Notes: generated by a model from the letters alone, not told the origin. DNA of 8,016 nucleotides from an uncultured Tabrizicola sp. (GCA_937858255.1 CALLZQ010000188.1:1-8016); one strand, 5' to 3'. Shown: positions 1-6,475, counted from the stretch's first letter. Program-made: numbers and translations.

Positions 1-62
1 TGCCCCGGCACGCCGATTGCTCTATTCCCCTCCGTGGCCCACCACGAAACGCGAAACGAATG

Positions 63-69
63 AAGGAGG
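63..69 (+). promoter_or_regulatory. Ribosome binding site that fixes the pyk start
   Basis: AAGGAGG is a near-perfect Shine-Dalgarno sequence, ending 5 bases before the ATG at 75. An earlier in-frame ATG at 60 lies upstream of this motif and would place it inside the coding region, so the start at 75 is strongly preferred. Positions 1-59 show no promoter that I can support and no recognisable end of an upstream gene. Confidence 0.85.
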
Positions 70-74
70 AAGGC

Positions 75-1520
75 ATGAGACGCCTTCGGAACGTCAAGAT
101 CGTGGCCACTTTGGGCCCGGCTTCCAGTGACTATGAAATGATCCGCGCCCTGTTCGAGGCCGGCGCCGACGTGTTCCGCCTGAACATGAGCCACGGCACC
201 CATGACGATATCCGCGCCCGGCATCAGATCATCCGGCAGGTGGAATCCGACACGGGGCGCCCGATCGCCATTCTGGCCGACCTTCAGGGGCCGAAATTGC
301 GCGTGGGCACCTTTGCCGCCGGGGCGCATGATCTGGAAGATGGCGACAAGTTCCGCCTCGACCTTGATGCCGCGCCGGGTGATGGCGCGCGCGTCCAGCT
401 TCCGCATCCCGAGATTTTCGCGGCGCTGGAACCGGGCGCGACCCTCTTGGTCAATGACGGCAAGATCCGCCTTCAGGTGGACGATTGCGGCCCCGATTTC
501 GCCAATTGCACCGTGACGGTGGGCGGCACGATTTCCAACCGCAAGGGCGTGAACGTGCCGGATGTGGTGCTGCCTTTGGCCGCGCTGTCGGAAAAGGATC
601 TCAAGGACCTGGAGTTCGCCTGCGAACTGGGTGTTGACTGGCTGGCCCTGTCCTTCGTTCAGCGGCCCGAGGATGTGATTCAGGCCAAGGAACTGGCGCG
701 CGGTCGTGCCGCCGTTCTGTCCAAGATCGAAAAGCCTGCCGCTGTGAAAGCCTATGACGCGATCCTTGCCGTCTCGGACGGGATCATGGTGGCACGCGGC
801 GAACTGGGCGTGGAACTGCCGGTCCATTCGGTGCCGCCAATCCAAAAGCGCCTCGTCCGTCTGGCCCGCGCCGCTGCCAAGCCGGTGATCGTGGCAACGC
901 AGATGCTGGAATCGATGATCGAATCGCCGATGCCCACGCGGGCCGAGGTTTCAGACGTCGCCACCGCCATCTACGAAGGCTCGGACGCGATCATGCTCTC
1001 AGCCGAATCCGCTGCCGGCAAATTCCCGATTGAGGCCGTGACCACGATGAACAACGTGGCCGTGTCCGTCGAGAGTGACCAGACCTACCGCCAGATCATC
1101 GAGGCCAGCCGCATGGTCCAGCGCTCGACCGTCGCCGATGGCATCGTCGCCGCGGCGCGCGAGATTGCCGAGGCGACCAATATCAAGGCCATCGCGGTGT
1201 TTTCGCAGTCGGGCACGACCGTGGGCCTTGTCTCGCGCGAACGCCCGCGCGTGCCGATCATCGCCCTGACCCCGCTGATGGGCACCGCCCGTCGCCTGTG
1301 CCTGACCTGGGGCACGCATTGCGTGATCACCGAAGAGCAGGAACGCTTCAAGGGCGCCGTGATCTCGGCGGTGCGGGCGGCACGCCAGCATGGCTTTGCC
1401 TCGGAAACCGATCAGATCGTGCTGACCGCCGGGGTGCCCTTCAACGTACAGGGCACGACCAACATCCTGCGCGTCGCCCCCTGTGACGAGCGGTTGATCT
1501 ACAAGGCCGACCCAGAGTAA
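75..1520 (+). CDS. pyk: Pyruvate kinase
   Basis: Pyruvate kinase transfers phosphate from phosphoenolpyruvate to ADP, giving pyruvate and ATP in the cytoplasm, the last step of glycolysis. The 481-residue length is normal for a bacterial enzyme. The N-terminus reads KIVATLGPASS (residues 8-18), followed by the substrate-site segment RLNMSHG (35-41) and DLQGPKLRVG (69-78). The small B domain spans roughly 79-165. SKIEK (216-220) carries the catalytic Lys217 and the metal ligand Glu219. ATQMLESM (274-281) carries the conserved active-site Thr275. The C-terminal domain (about 340-481) is where allosteric effectors bind in the family. One oddity is that the usual ARGDLG motif reads ARGELG, so Glu243 replaces the Asp normally counted as a Mg2+ ligand. 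The start at 75 is chosen over the in-frame ATG at 60 because of the Shine-Dalgarno sequence at 63-69. A small membrane-protein gene follows after 31 bases without a clear terminator. Confidence 0.97.
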   Translation: MRRLRNVKIVATLGPASSDYEMIRALFEAGADVFRLNMSHGTHDDIRARHQIIRQVESDTGRPIAILADLQGPKLRVGTFAAGAHDLEDGDKFRLDLDAAPGDGARVQLPHPEIFAALEPGATLLVNDGKIRLQVDDCGPDFANCTVTVGGTISNRKGVNVPDVVLPLAALSEKDLKDLEFACELGVDWLALSFVQRPEDVIQAKELARGRAAVLSKIEKPAAVKAYDAILAVSDGIMVARGELGVELPVHSVPPIQKRLVRLARAAAKPVIVATQMLESMIESPMPTRAEVSDVATAIYEGSDAIMLSAESAAGKFPIEAVTTMNNVAVSVESDQTYRQIIEASRMVQRSTVADGIVAAAREIAEATNIKAIAVFSQSGTTVGLVSRERPRVPIIALTPLMGTARRLCLTWGTHCVITEEQERFKGAVISAVRAARQHGFASETDQIVLTAGVPFNVQGTTNILRVAPCDERLIYKADPE

Positions 1521-1551
1521 CCTGCCGCTCTTTAAGGGGTTGGGGCAAGGC

Positions 1552-1776
1552 ATGGATAATGATCTGATGTTTGTGGTGGGGGCCGTTCTGGCGGCGCTCG
1601 CCATCCCCTCGATCCTGTCGGCCTATTCGGAAAATCGCGCCCCGCGGGTCGCCGCCATCCTCTTGATGATCGGCGGCGGCCTGCTGGTGATGGCGATCAG
1701 CCGCCATCCCGGCGGCATCGCCATCAGCGAGGTGCCGCATATCTTTTTCCGGGTGATCGGCCGCTATATCAACTGA
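1552..1776 (+). CDS. Small two-helix membrane protein, function unknown
   Basis: This encodes a 74-residue protein with two hydrophobic stretches, about residues 6-25 (FVVGAVLAALAIPSILSAY) and 33-50 (VAAILLMIGGGLLVMAIS). They are joined by a short polar loop, SENRAPR (26-32). A C-terminal tail of about 24 residues contains HPGG and ends RVIGRYIN. This predicts an inner-membrane hairpin protein. I see no catalytic motif and do not know the function; I have the impression of similar short proteins beside rpmI in other Rhodobacteraceae, which needs a search. The ATG at 1552 is preferred to the in-frame TTG at 1540, which abuts the AAGGGG at 1534-1539 with no spacing. From the ATG that motif is 12 bases away, rather far, with GGGG at 1542-1545 as an alternative. 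The 31-base gap after pyk suggests cotranscription. Confidence 0.75.
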   Translation: MDNDLMFVVGAVLAALAIPSILSAYSENRAPRVAAILLMIGGGLLVMAISRHPGGIAISEVPHIFFRVIGRYIN

Positions 1777-1778
1777 AT

Positions 1779-1792
1779 AACCGCTTGCGGTT
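1779..1792 (+). other. Short hairpin between the small membrane gene and rpmI
   Basis: AACCG and CGGTT form a perfect 5-bp stem around CTTG, three bases after the stop codon of the preceding gene. Only three T residues follow, so it is a weak candidate terminator for the upstream transcript. It overlaps the candidate -35 box of the rpmI promoter, so it may have no role as RNA. Confidence 0.3.
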
Positions 1793-1813
1793 TGCCCGGA
1801 TGCCCCCTATAGG
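1785..1813 (+). promoter_or_regulatory. Candidate sigma-70-type promoter for rpmI-rplT
   Basis: TTGCGG (1785-1790) and TATAGG (1808-1813) are separated by exactly 17 bases. They match the TTGACA and TATAAT consensus at 3 of 6 and 4 of 6 positions. Transcription would begin near 1820 and give an untranslated leader of about 67 bases before rpmI. That leader holds two self-complementary stretches, GGCCGGCC (1836-1843) and GGCATGCC (1849-1856). The position, ahead of a ribosomal-protein operon and behind an unrelated gene, is sensible. No experimental support is available. Confidence 0.45.
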
Positions 1814-1886
1814 GACCGCTCTGGAAAGCCTGCGGGGCCGGCCAATGTGGCATGCCGAGTCGCGCATCTGACGATTGGAGATCGAA

Positions 1887-2087
1887 ATGCCCAAGATGAA
1901 GACGAAATCCGCTGCGAAAAAGCGGTTCACCTTCACGGCCAATGGCCATGTGAAGGCGGGTGTGGCTGGCAAGCGCCACGGCATGATCAAGCGCTCGACG
2001 AAATTCATCCGCGACGCATCGGGCACGATGGTGCTCTGCGACAGCGATGAGAAGATCGTCAAGAAGTACATGCCCTACAACCGCTGA
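1887..2087 (+). CDS. rpmI: 50S ribosomal protein bL35
   Basis: bL35 is a small, basic structural protein of the large ribosomal subunit. The 66-residue product starts [14 protein letters not shown] and has the family pattern of an N-terminal Lys-rich segment, the central [10 protein letters not shown] (residues 32-41) and the C-terminal KKYMPYNR. Length and basicity match alphaproteobacterial bL35. The ATG at 1887 follows GGAG (1877-1880) at a 6-base spacing. The in-frame TTG at 1875 would bury that ribosome binding site and is rejected. Only 12 bases separate this gene from rplT, whose ribosome binding site overlaps this stop codon, so the two are surely one transcript. infC, which precedes this pair in many bacteria, is absent here. 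Confidence 0.97.
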   Translation: MPKMKTKSAAKKRFTFTANGHVKAGVAGKRHGMIKRSTKFIRDASGTMVLCDSDEKIVKKYMPYNR

Positions 2088-2099
2088 GGAGTCACACAT

Positions 2100-2465
2100 A
2101 TGTCCCGCGTTAAATCCGGCAAGGTGACCCACGCCCGTCACCGCAAGGTCATTGCCAAGGCGAAAGGCTATTACGCCGCCCGCTCGACCAACTTCCGTAC
2201 CGCGACCCAGGCCGTCGACAAGGCCCAGCAGTACGCGACCCGCGACCGCAAGGTCCGCAAGCGTCAGTTCCGCGCCCTGTGGATCCAGCGTATCAACGCC
2301 GCCGTGCGTCTGTTCGATCTGGAAATGACCTACTCGCGCCTGATCAACGGCCTGACCAAGGCCGGCATCGAAGTGGACCGCAAGGTTCTGGCCGATCTGG
2401 CCGTGCATGAGCCCGAGGCGTTCAACGCCATCGCCGCGCAAGCCAAGGCCGCTCTGGCCGCCTGA
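2100..2465 (+). CDS. rplT: 50S ribosomal protein bL20
   Basis: bL20 binds 23S rRNA early in assembly of the large ribosomal subunit. The 121-residue protein begins [16 protein letters not shown] and contains the hallmark segments KGYYAARS (residues 22-29), [20 protein letters not shown] (51-70) and the globular C-terminal part [21 protein letters not shown] basic N-terminal extension and a compact C-terminal domain are the family architecture. GAGGAG at 2086-2091 overlaps the rpmI stop and lies 8 bases before the ATG, suggesting coupled translation. In E. coli and Bacillus, bL20 represses its own operon by binding the leader RNA. Whether it does so here cannot be told by eye. A strong terminator follows 21 bases after the stop. 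Confidence 0.98.
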   Translation: MSRVKSGKVTHARHRKVIAKAKGYYAARSTNFRTATQAVDKAQQYATRDRKVRKRQFRALWIQRINAAVRLFDLEMTYSRLINGLTKAGIEVDRKVLADLAVHEPEAFNAIAAQAKAALAA

Positions 2466-2486
2466 TCGCAATCAGACCCGGAATAA

Positions 2487-2518
2487 AAAAGCCCCGCTTC
2501 GGCGGGGCTTTTGTTTTT
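2487..2518 (+). terminator. Strong intrinsic terminator of rpmI-rplT
   Basis: AAAAGCCCCGC (2487-2497) pairs perfectly with GCGGGGCTTTT (2502-2512) around the very stable TTCG tetraloop closed by C-G. The T-rich tail TTTTGTTTTT runs to 2518. The A-run at 2485-2490 would also give T residues on the opposite strand, so it could act in both directions, although no minus-strand gene ends here. A second, weaker hairpin (GGCCG, TGGT, CGGCC at 2519-2532) follows at once. Confidence 0.95.
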
Positions 2519-2607
2519 GGCCGTGGTCGGCCCCTGCAACACAGGCCTAACCATCCCTGCCCTTGCATCCTTGGCCCCTTCCCGCTAACCCCGTCTCGCT
2601 GATCGCC

Positions 2608-2612
2608 GGAGG
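2608..2612 (+). promoter_or_regulatory. Ribosome binding site of pheS
   Basis: GGAGG lies 8 bases before the ATG at 2621, an ideal spacing. A nearer ATG at 2614 is out of frame and too close to the motif. The preceding stretch 2533-2607 contains no convincing promoter boxes and no leader peptide rich in Phe codons. Confidence 0.75.
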
Positions 2613-2620
2613 CATGCGAG

Positions 2621-3700
2621 ATGGAACTGACCGAACTTCGTGGCAAGTATATCGAGGCCGTGGCCAAGGCTGCGGATGAGGCTGCGCTGGAAGAAGTGCG
2701 CCTTGCGGCCCTTGGTAAAAAGGGTGAGATCAGCGCCATGATGGCCACGCTTGGCAAGATGGACCCGGAAGAGCGCAAGACCGCCGGGGCCGCGCTGAAC
2801 GTGTTGAAAACCGAGATTGATGCCGCGCTGCGCGCCAAGAAGCAGGGCCTTGCCGATGCCGCGCTGAATGAGCGGCTGAAATCGGAATGGCTGGACGTGA
2901 CCCTGCCGGGCCGCCCGCGCCCACGTGGCACCATCCACCCGGTCAGTCAGGTGATGGACGAATTGACCGCGATCTTTGCCGATATGGGTTTCTCGGTGGC
3001 CGAAGGCCCGCAGGTCGAAAGCGACTGGTATAATTTCGACGCCCTGAACATCCCGCCGGAACACCCGGCGCGGCAAGAGCATGATACCTTCTTCATGCAC
3101 CGGGCCGAGGGCGACAACCGCCCGCCACATGTGCTGCGCACCCATACCTCGCCGGTGCAAATCCGCGCCATGACCGAAAAGGGTGCGCCGATCCGTGTCA
3201 TCGCGCCGGGCCGCGTCTACCGCATGGACATGGACCAGACCCATACGCCGATGTTCCATCAGGTCGAGGGCCTTGCCATCGACCGCGACATTTCCATGGC
3301 CAATCTGAAATGGACGCTGGAGGAATTCTGCCGCGCCTTCTTTGAGGTGGAAAAGGTCGAGCTGCGTTTCCGCGCCAGCCACTTCCCCTTCACCGAACCC
3401 TCGGCCGAGGTCGATATCCGCTATTCCAACGTCGGCGGCCAGCTTCGCATCGGCGAGGGTGACAAGTGGATGGAGATCCTCGGCTCGGGCATGGTGCATC
3501 CCAAGGTGCTGCAAGCGGCAGGCGTCGATCCGAACGAATGGCAGGGCTTTGCCTTTGGCATGGGCATCGACCGCATCGCCATGCTGAAATATGGCATCCC
3601 CGACCTGCGCGCGTTTTTCGAGGGGGATCTTCGCTGGCTGCGCCACTATGGCTTTGCCGCGCTGGACCTGCCCGACCTGCCCGGCGGCCTCAGCCGCTGA
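2621..3700 (+). CDS. pheS: Phenylalanyl-tRNA synthetase alpha subunit
   Basis: This is the catalytic subunit of the cytoplasmic (alpha-beta)2 enzyme that charges tRNA-Phe. The 359 residues are a normal length. Residues 1-90 are helical and charged, as expected of the N-terminal coiled-coil arm that contacts tRNA. The class II catalytic core follows. It includes HTSPVQ (175-180), the motif 2 region from about 192 to 217 with Arg201, His208 and the segment MFHQVEG, and the motif 3 segment [10 protein letters not shown] (309-318) with Arg318 for ATP binding. Ala311 corresponds to E. coli Ala294, the residue that limits the phenylalanine pocket, so ordinary Phe specificity is expected. Transcription probably starts after the terminator at 2518. 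Unlike in E. coli, pheT does not follow directly. A small minus-strand ORF converges on this gene with only 6 bases between the two stop codons. Confidence 0.98.
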   Translation: MELTELRGKYIEAVAKAADEAALEEVRLAALGKKGEISAMMATLGKMDPEERKTAGAALNVLKTEIDAALRAKKQGLADAALNERLKSEWLDVTLPGRPRPRGTIHPVSQVMDELTAIFADMGFSVAEGPQVESDWYNFDALNIPPEHPARQEHDTFFMHRAEGDNRPPHVLRTHTSPVQIRAMTEKGAPIRVIAPGRVYRMDMDQTHTPMFHQVEGLAIDRDISMANLKWTLEEFCRAFFEVEKVELRFRASHFPFTEPSAEVDIRYSNVGGQLRIGEGDKWMEILGSGMVHPKVLQAAGVDPNEWQGFAFGMGIDRIAMLKYGIPDLRAFFEGDLRWLRHYGFAALDLPDLPGGLSR

Positions 3701-3706
3701 TCGCGC

Positions 3707-3862
3707 TTAACCGCCCAATCCGGGCATCGTGGCATAGGCGGCGGCGCGCAGGCTGCCCGCCGCCAGCACGAACCCGAGGCCAATCGCCCCGATGGCGACG
3801 ATCATCAGCCAGGGGTTCTGGCGTTTAAGGTCCTTGGGTTTGTCGAGCATGCGATGGGTCAT
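3707..3862 (-). CDS. Small single-helix membrane protein between pheS and pheT
   Basis: This minus-strand ORF runs from an ATG at 3862-3860 to a TAA at 3709-3707 and encodes 51 residues. The N-terminus is basic and polar (MTHRMLDKPKDLKRQNPW). A hydrophobic stretch of about 18 residues follows (roughly 19-36, LMIVAIGAIGLGFVLAAG), then a short tail (SLRAAAYATMPGLGG). The basic N-terminus predicts a one-pass inner-membrane protein with its N-terminus in the cytoplasm. An alternative start is the ATG at 3850-3848 (47 residues). The only Shine-Dalgarno-like motif, AAGG, is about 12 bases upstream of the first ATG, which is weak. The gene is convergent with pheS and divergent from pheT. Its coherent membrane topology and neat fit into the gap favour a real gene. 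I do not recognise the family, and chance cannot be excluded at this length. Confidence 0.55.
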   Translation of the reverse strand: MTHRMLDKPKDLKRQNPWLMIVAIGAIGLGFVLAAGSLRAAAYATMPGLGG

Positions 3863-4017
3863 GCGCGGTTTCTACCTTGGGCAGAGTGCGAAATTATGGC
3901 ACGCAGCCGTCAACACAGAGACAAGCCGTTTCCGCAACGGAAACCGAACGCGGCACCCTTCCCCCGGGCGGGGCTTTGCGCTAATCCCGGTGCGGCAAGA
4001 TCAAAGGGACACCCGCG
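3863..4017. other. Intergenic region upstream of pheT
   Basis: About 155 bases separate the minus-strand small ORF from pheT, so both must start within or near here if the small ORF is expressed. I see no promoter boxes with good spacing on either strand. The minus strand has a CATAAT at 3899-3894 that resembles a -10 box, but no -35 at the right distance. The region also contains the hairpin at 3928-3944 and a GC-rich run around 3962-3973. AAAGGGA (4003-4009) is the likely ribosome binding site of pheT, 8 bases before its ATG. Confidence 0.5.
3928..3944. repeat. Perfect inverted repeat in the pheT leader
   Basis: GTTTCCG (3928-3934) and CGGAAAC (3938-3944) form a 7-bp perfect stem with a 3-base loop, CAA. 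No T-run follows on either strand, so it is not a standard terminator. It could be an RNA hairpin in the pheT leader or a binding site for a dimeric regulator. Neither is shown by the sequence. Confidence 0.4.
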
Positions 4018-6429
4018 ATGAAATTCACCCTCTCCTGGCTCAAGGATCACCTCGATACCACGGCCTCGCTGGATGACATTCTCTATGCGCTGACCGACCT
4101 CGGCCTCGAGGTTGAGGAAGTGTCGAACCCGGCCGCGCGCCTGTCTTCCTTTACGCTTGCCAAAGTCCTGCATGCCGAACAGCACCCCGATGCCGACCGC
4201 CTGCGCGTCTGCCGGGTGATGACGGATGAGGGCGAAAAGCAGATCGTCTGCGGCGCCCCCAATGCCCGTGCGGGGATCACCGTCGTCCTGTGCAAACCCG
4301 GCGATTACGTCCCCGGCATCGACACCACCTTGGGCGTTGGCAAGATCCGCGGCGTCGAATCCCATGGCATGATGGCCTCGGAACGCGAGCTGGAGCTTTC
4401 GGACGAGCATAACGGCATCATCGAACTGCCCTCGGGCGAGGTTGGCCAGAAATTCGTCGACTGGCTGGCCGCGAACCGGCCCGGCACGGTTGACCCGATG
4501 ATCCATATCAAGATCACGCCTAACCGACCCGATGCGCTTGGCGTTCATGGTATCGCGCGTGACCTTGCCGCCCGGGGCCTCGGCACGCTGAAGACCCTTG
4601 CCACCCCGGCGATCAACGGCCAGTTCGACAGCCCGATCCGCGTCGAAATCGACCCCGCGCTGAAGGAAAAGGGCTGTCCGCATTTCGCCGGCCGCCTGAT
4701 CCGGGGCGTCAAGAACGGCCCCTCGCCCGACTGGCTGCAACAGCGGCTGAAAGCCATCGGCCTGCGCCCGATCTCGGCGTTGGTCGATATCACCAACTAC
4801 TTCACCTTTGGCCTGAACCGCCCGCTGCACGTCTTTGACGCAGCCAAGGTCAAGGGCGGCACCCTGCGCATCCACCCGGCCAAGGGCGGCGAGGAATTTC
4901 TGGCCCTCGACGGAAAGACCTACAGCCTGCGCGAAGGCATGATGGCGATTTCAGATGAGGCAGGCGTCGAGTCGCTCGCCGGCATCATGGGCGGCGAACA
5001 TTCGGGCTGCACCGATGACACCACAGACGTCTTCCTTGAATCCGCCTGGTGGGACCCGATCACCATCGCCACCACCGGTCGCGCGCTGAAAATCAATTCG
5101 GACGCTCGTTATCGCTTTGAGCGCGGTGTCGATCCTGCCTTTACCCTGCCGGGCCTCGACATGGCCACCCAGATGATCCTCGACCTCTGCGGCGGCACGC
5201 CCAGCCACATCGCGCAGGATGGCGCCCCCATCGACACGGCCCGCGCCTACAGGCTGAACCCCGCCCGGGTGATCAGCCTTGTCGGCATGGACATCCCCGA
5301 GGCAGAACAGCGCGCCACGCTGACCGCCCTTGGATTCACGCTGAACGGCGACATGGCGACCCCGCCCACCTGGCGCCCCGATGTTCTGGGCGAGGCCGAT
5401 CTGGTCGAGGAAGTGGCCCGCGTCGCCTCGCTGACCAAACTGGTCGGCAAACCGCTGACCCGTGGCACGGCTGGCGTGCCAAAGCCGATCCTGACACCGC
5501 TGCAACAGCGCGAGAAAGCCGCCCGCCGCACCATCGCGGCCCTGGGCTATAATGAATGCGTGACCTACAGCTTCATCGATGAGGTCGCGGCCAAGCTGTT
5601 TGGCGGTGGTACCGATGCGGTGCGGGTGGAAAACCCGATCTCTTCGGAAATGACCCACCTGCGCCCCGACCTGCTGCCGGGCCATTTGCGCGCCGCCGCC
5701 CGCAATCAGGCGCGTGGCTTCATGGACCTGTCGCTGGCCGAAATCGGCCCCGCCTTCTCGGGCGGGGAACCGGGCGATCAGCATTTGCAGGCCACGGGTC
5801 TGCTGGTCGGTGCCTCGGCCCCGCGTGACCCCTATGGCAGCCGCCGCCCGGTGGATGTGTTTGACGCCAAGGCCGATGCCGAGGCGGTTCTGGCCGCCCT
5901 TGGAGCCCCGGCCCGTGTGCAGATCAGCCGCAAGGTGGCCGACTGGTGGCCCCCCGGCCGGTCCGGCGTCATCGGCCTTGGCCCGAATGTCATGGCGAGC
6001 TTTGGCGAGGTGCATCCCAAGATCCTGCGCGAGTTTGACATCAAAGGCCCCGCCGTGGCCTTTACTGTGCTGGTCGCGAACGTGCCGCAACCCAAGGTCA
6101 AGACACCGCCCCGCCCGGCGCTGGCGATCAGCGACCTGCAGGCGGTCGAGCGCGATTTCGCCTTCGTCGTGGATGCAAGGGTGGAGGCGCTGACCGCCGT
6201 CAACGCCGCACAGGGCGCCGACAAGGCGCTGATCGAAAGCGTCCGCGTCTTCGACCAGTTCACCGGCGAAAAGGCCGAGGCACAAATGGGCGCCGGCAAG
6301 AAATCCATCGCGCTGACCGTCCGCCTGCAACCAACCACGGGCACGCTGACCGAAAAGGATATCGAGGCGGTTTCGGCCAAGATCATCGAAAAGGTGACGA
6401 AAGCCACCGGCGGCACCCTGCGCGGATAA
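4018..6429 (+). CDS. pheT: Phenylalanyl-tRNA synthetase beta subunit
   Basis: The beta subunit binds tRNA-Phe and hydrolyses mischarged Tyr-tRNA-Phe; with PheS it forms the cytoplasmic heterotetramer. The 803 residues match the long bacterial form. In order they comprise an EMAP-like tRNA-binding domain (about 39-150), ITPNRPDALGVHGIARDL (166-183), the B3/B4 editing domain (about 210-385) with PLHVFD (269-274) and NSDARYRFERGVDP (360-373), the B5 domain (about 407-475) with WRPD and EADLVEEVAR, the catalytic-like core (about 490-690) and the C-terminal FDX-ACB anticodon-recognition domain (about 700-802). His271, Glu341 and Ser361-Asp362-Ala363 fall where the family has its editing pocket. 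The Ser is Thr in E. coli. The ATG at 4018 follows AAAGGGA (4003-4009) and gives the expected MKFTLSWLKDHL start. The gene is separated from pheS by 317 bases and probably has its own promoter or depends on read-through. Confidence 0.98.
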   Translation: MKFTLSWLKDHLDTTASLDDILYALTDLGLEVEEVSNPAARLSSFTLAKVLHAEQHPDADRLRVCRVMTDEGEKQIVCGAPNARAGITVVLCKPGDYVPGIDTTLGVGKIRGVESHGMMASERELELSDEHNGIIELPSGEVGQKFVDWLAANRPGTVDPMIHIKITPNRPDALGVHGIARDLAARGLGTLKTLATPAINGQFDSPIRVEIDPALKEKGCPHFAGRLIRGVKNGPSPDWLQQRLKAIGLRPISALVDITNYFTFGLNRPLHVFDAAKVKGGTLRIHPAKGGEEFLALDGKTYSLREGMMAISDEAGVESLAGIMGGEHSGCTDDTTDVFLESAWWDPITIATTGRALKINSDARYRFERGVDPAFTLPGLDMATQMILDLCGGTPSHIAQDGAPIDTARAYRLNPARVISLVGMDIPEAEQRATLTALGFTLNGDMATPPTWRPDVLGEADLVEEVARVASLTKLVGKPLTRGTAGVPKPILTPLQQREKAARRTIAALGYNECVTYSFIDEVAAKLFGGGTDAVRVENPISSEMTHLRPDLLPGHLRAAARNQARGFMDLSLAEIGPAFSGGEPGDQHLQATGLLVGASAPRDPYGSRRPVDVFDAKADAEAVLAALGAPARVQISRKVADWWPPGRSGVIGLGPNVMASFGEVHPKILREFDIKGPAVAFTVLVANVPQPKVKTPPRPALAISDLQAVERDFAFVVDARVEALTAVNAAQGADKALIESVRVFDQFTGEKAEAQMGAGKKSIALTVRLQPTTGTLTEKDIEAVSAKIIEKVTKATGGTLRG

Positions 6430-6445
6430 TCGACTCGCATCGACC

Positions 6446-6475
6446 AAAGGCCGCCTCTCGGGGGCGGCCTTTGCT
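6446..6475 (+). terminator. Terminator shared by convergent pheT and rmuC
   Basis: AAAGGCCGCC (6446-6455) pairs perfectly with GGCGGCCTTT (6463-6472) around a 7-base loop that can fold further. On the plus strand it lies 16 bases after the pheT stop and has a modest T-rich tail. On the minus strand the rmuC TAG (6476-6474) ends just before the stem, which is followed by TTT only. With 44 bases between the two stops, this one hairpin probably serves both genes, more efficiently for pheT. Confidence 0.75.

Noticed and set aside
60..74. Earlier ATG start for pyruvate kinase at 60
   Set aside because: It lies before the AAGGAGG motif, which is ideally spaced for the ATG at 75, and pyruvate kinases start close to the KIVATLGPASS segment.
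999..1604. 201-codon minus-strand ORF opposite the end of pyk
   Set aside because: Shadow of a certain gene; low-complexity composition and it runs into the next gene's start region.
1875..1886. TTG start giving rpmI four extra residues
   Set aside because: It would place the GGAG ribosome binding site inside the gene; bL35 typically starts MPKMKT, matching the ATG at 1887.
2563..2591. Possible promoter TTGCAT-17-TAACCC ahead of pheS
   Set aside because: Only 3 of 6 and 2 of 6 consensus matches, no better than chance in this sequence, although some promoter must lie after the terminator at 2518.
2585..3646. 353-codon minus-strand ORF opposite pheS
   Set aside because: A long antisense open frame is expected opposite GC-rich codons. 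The product is rich in His, Gly, Arg and Ala with no domain pattern, while pheS is certain.
3792..4076. 94-codon plus-strand ORF across the pheS-pheT gap
   Set aside because: It overlaps both the minus-strand small ORF and the first 59 bases of pheT in another frame, lacks a plausible ribosome binding site, and its Arg/Pro/Ser-rich product resembles no family. It is also not a Phe-rich leader peptide.
3910..4875. 321-codon minus-strand ORF opposite the start of pheT
   Set aside because: Antisense shadow of pheT codon usage with no recognisable fold or start signal.
4951..6447. 498-codon minus-strand ORF opposite pheT
   Set aside because: Same composition artefact: low-complexity Gly/Arg/His/Asp content, no motifs, and it lies against a confidently identified gene.
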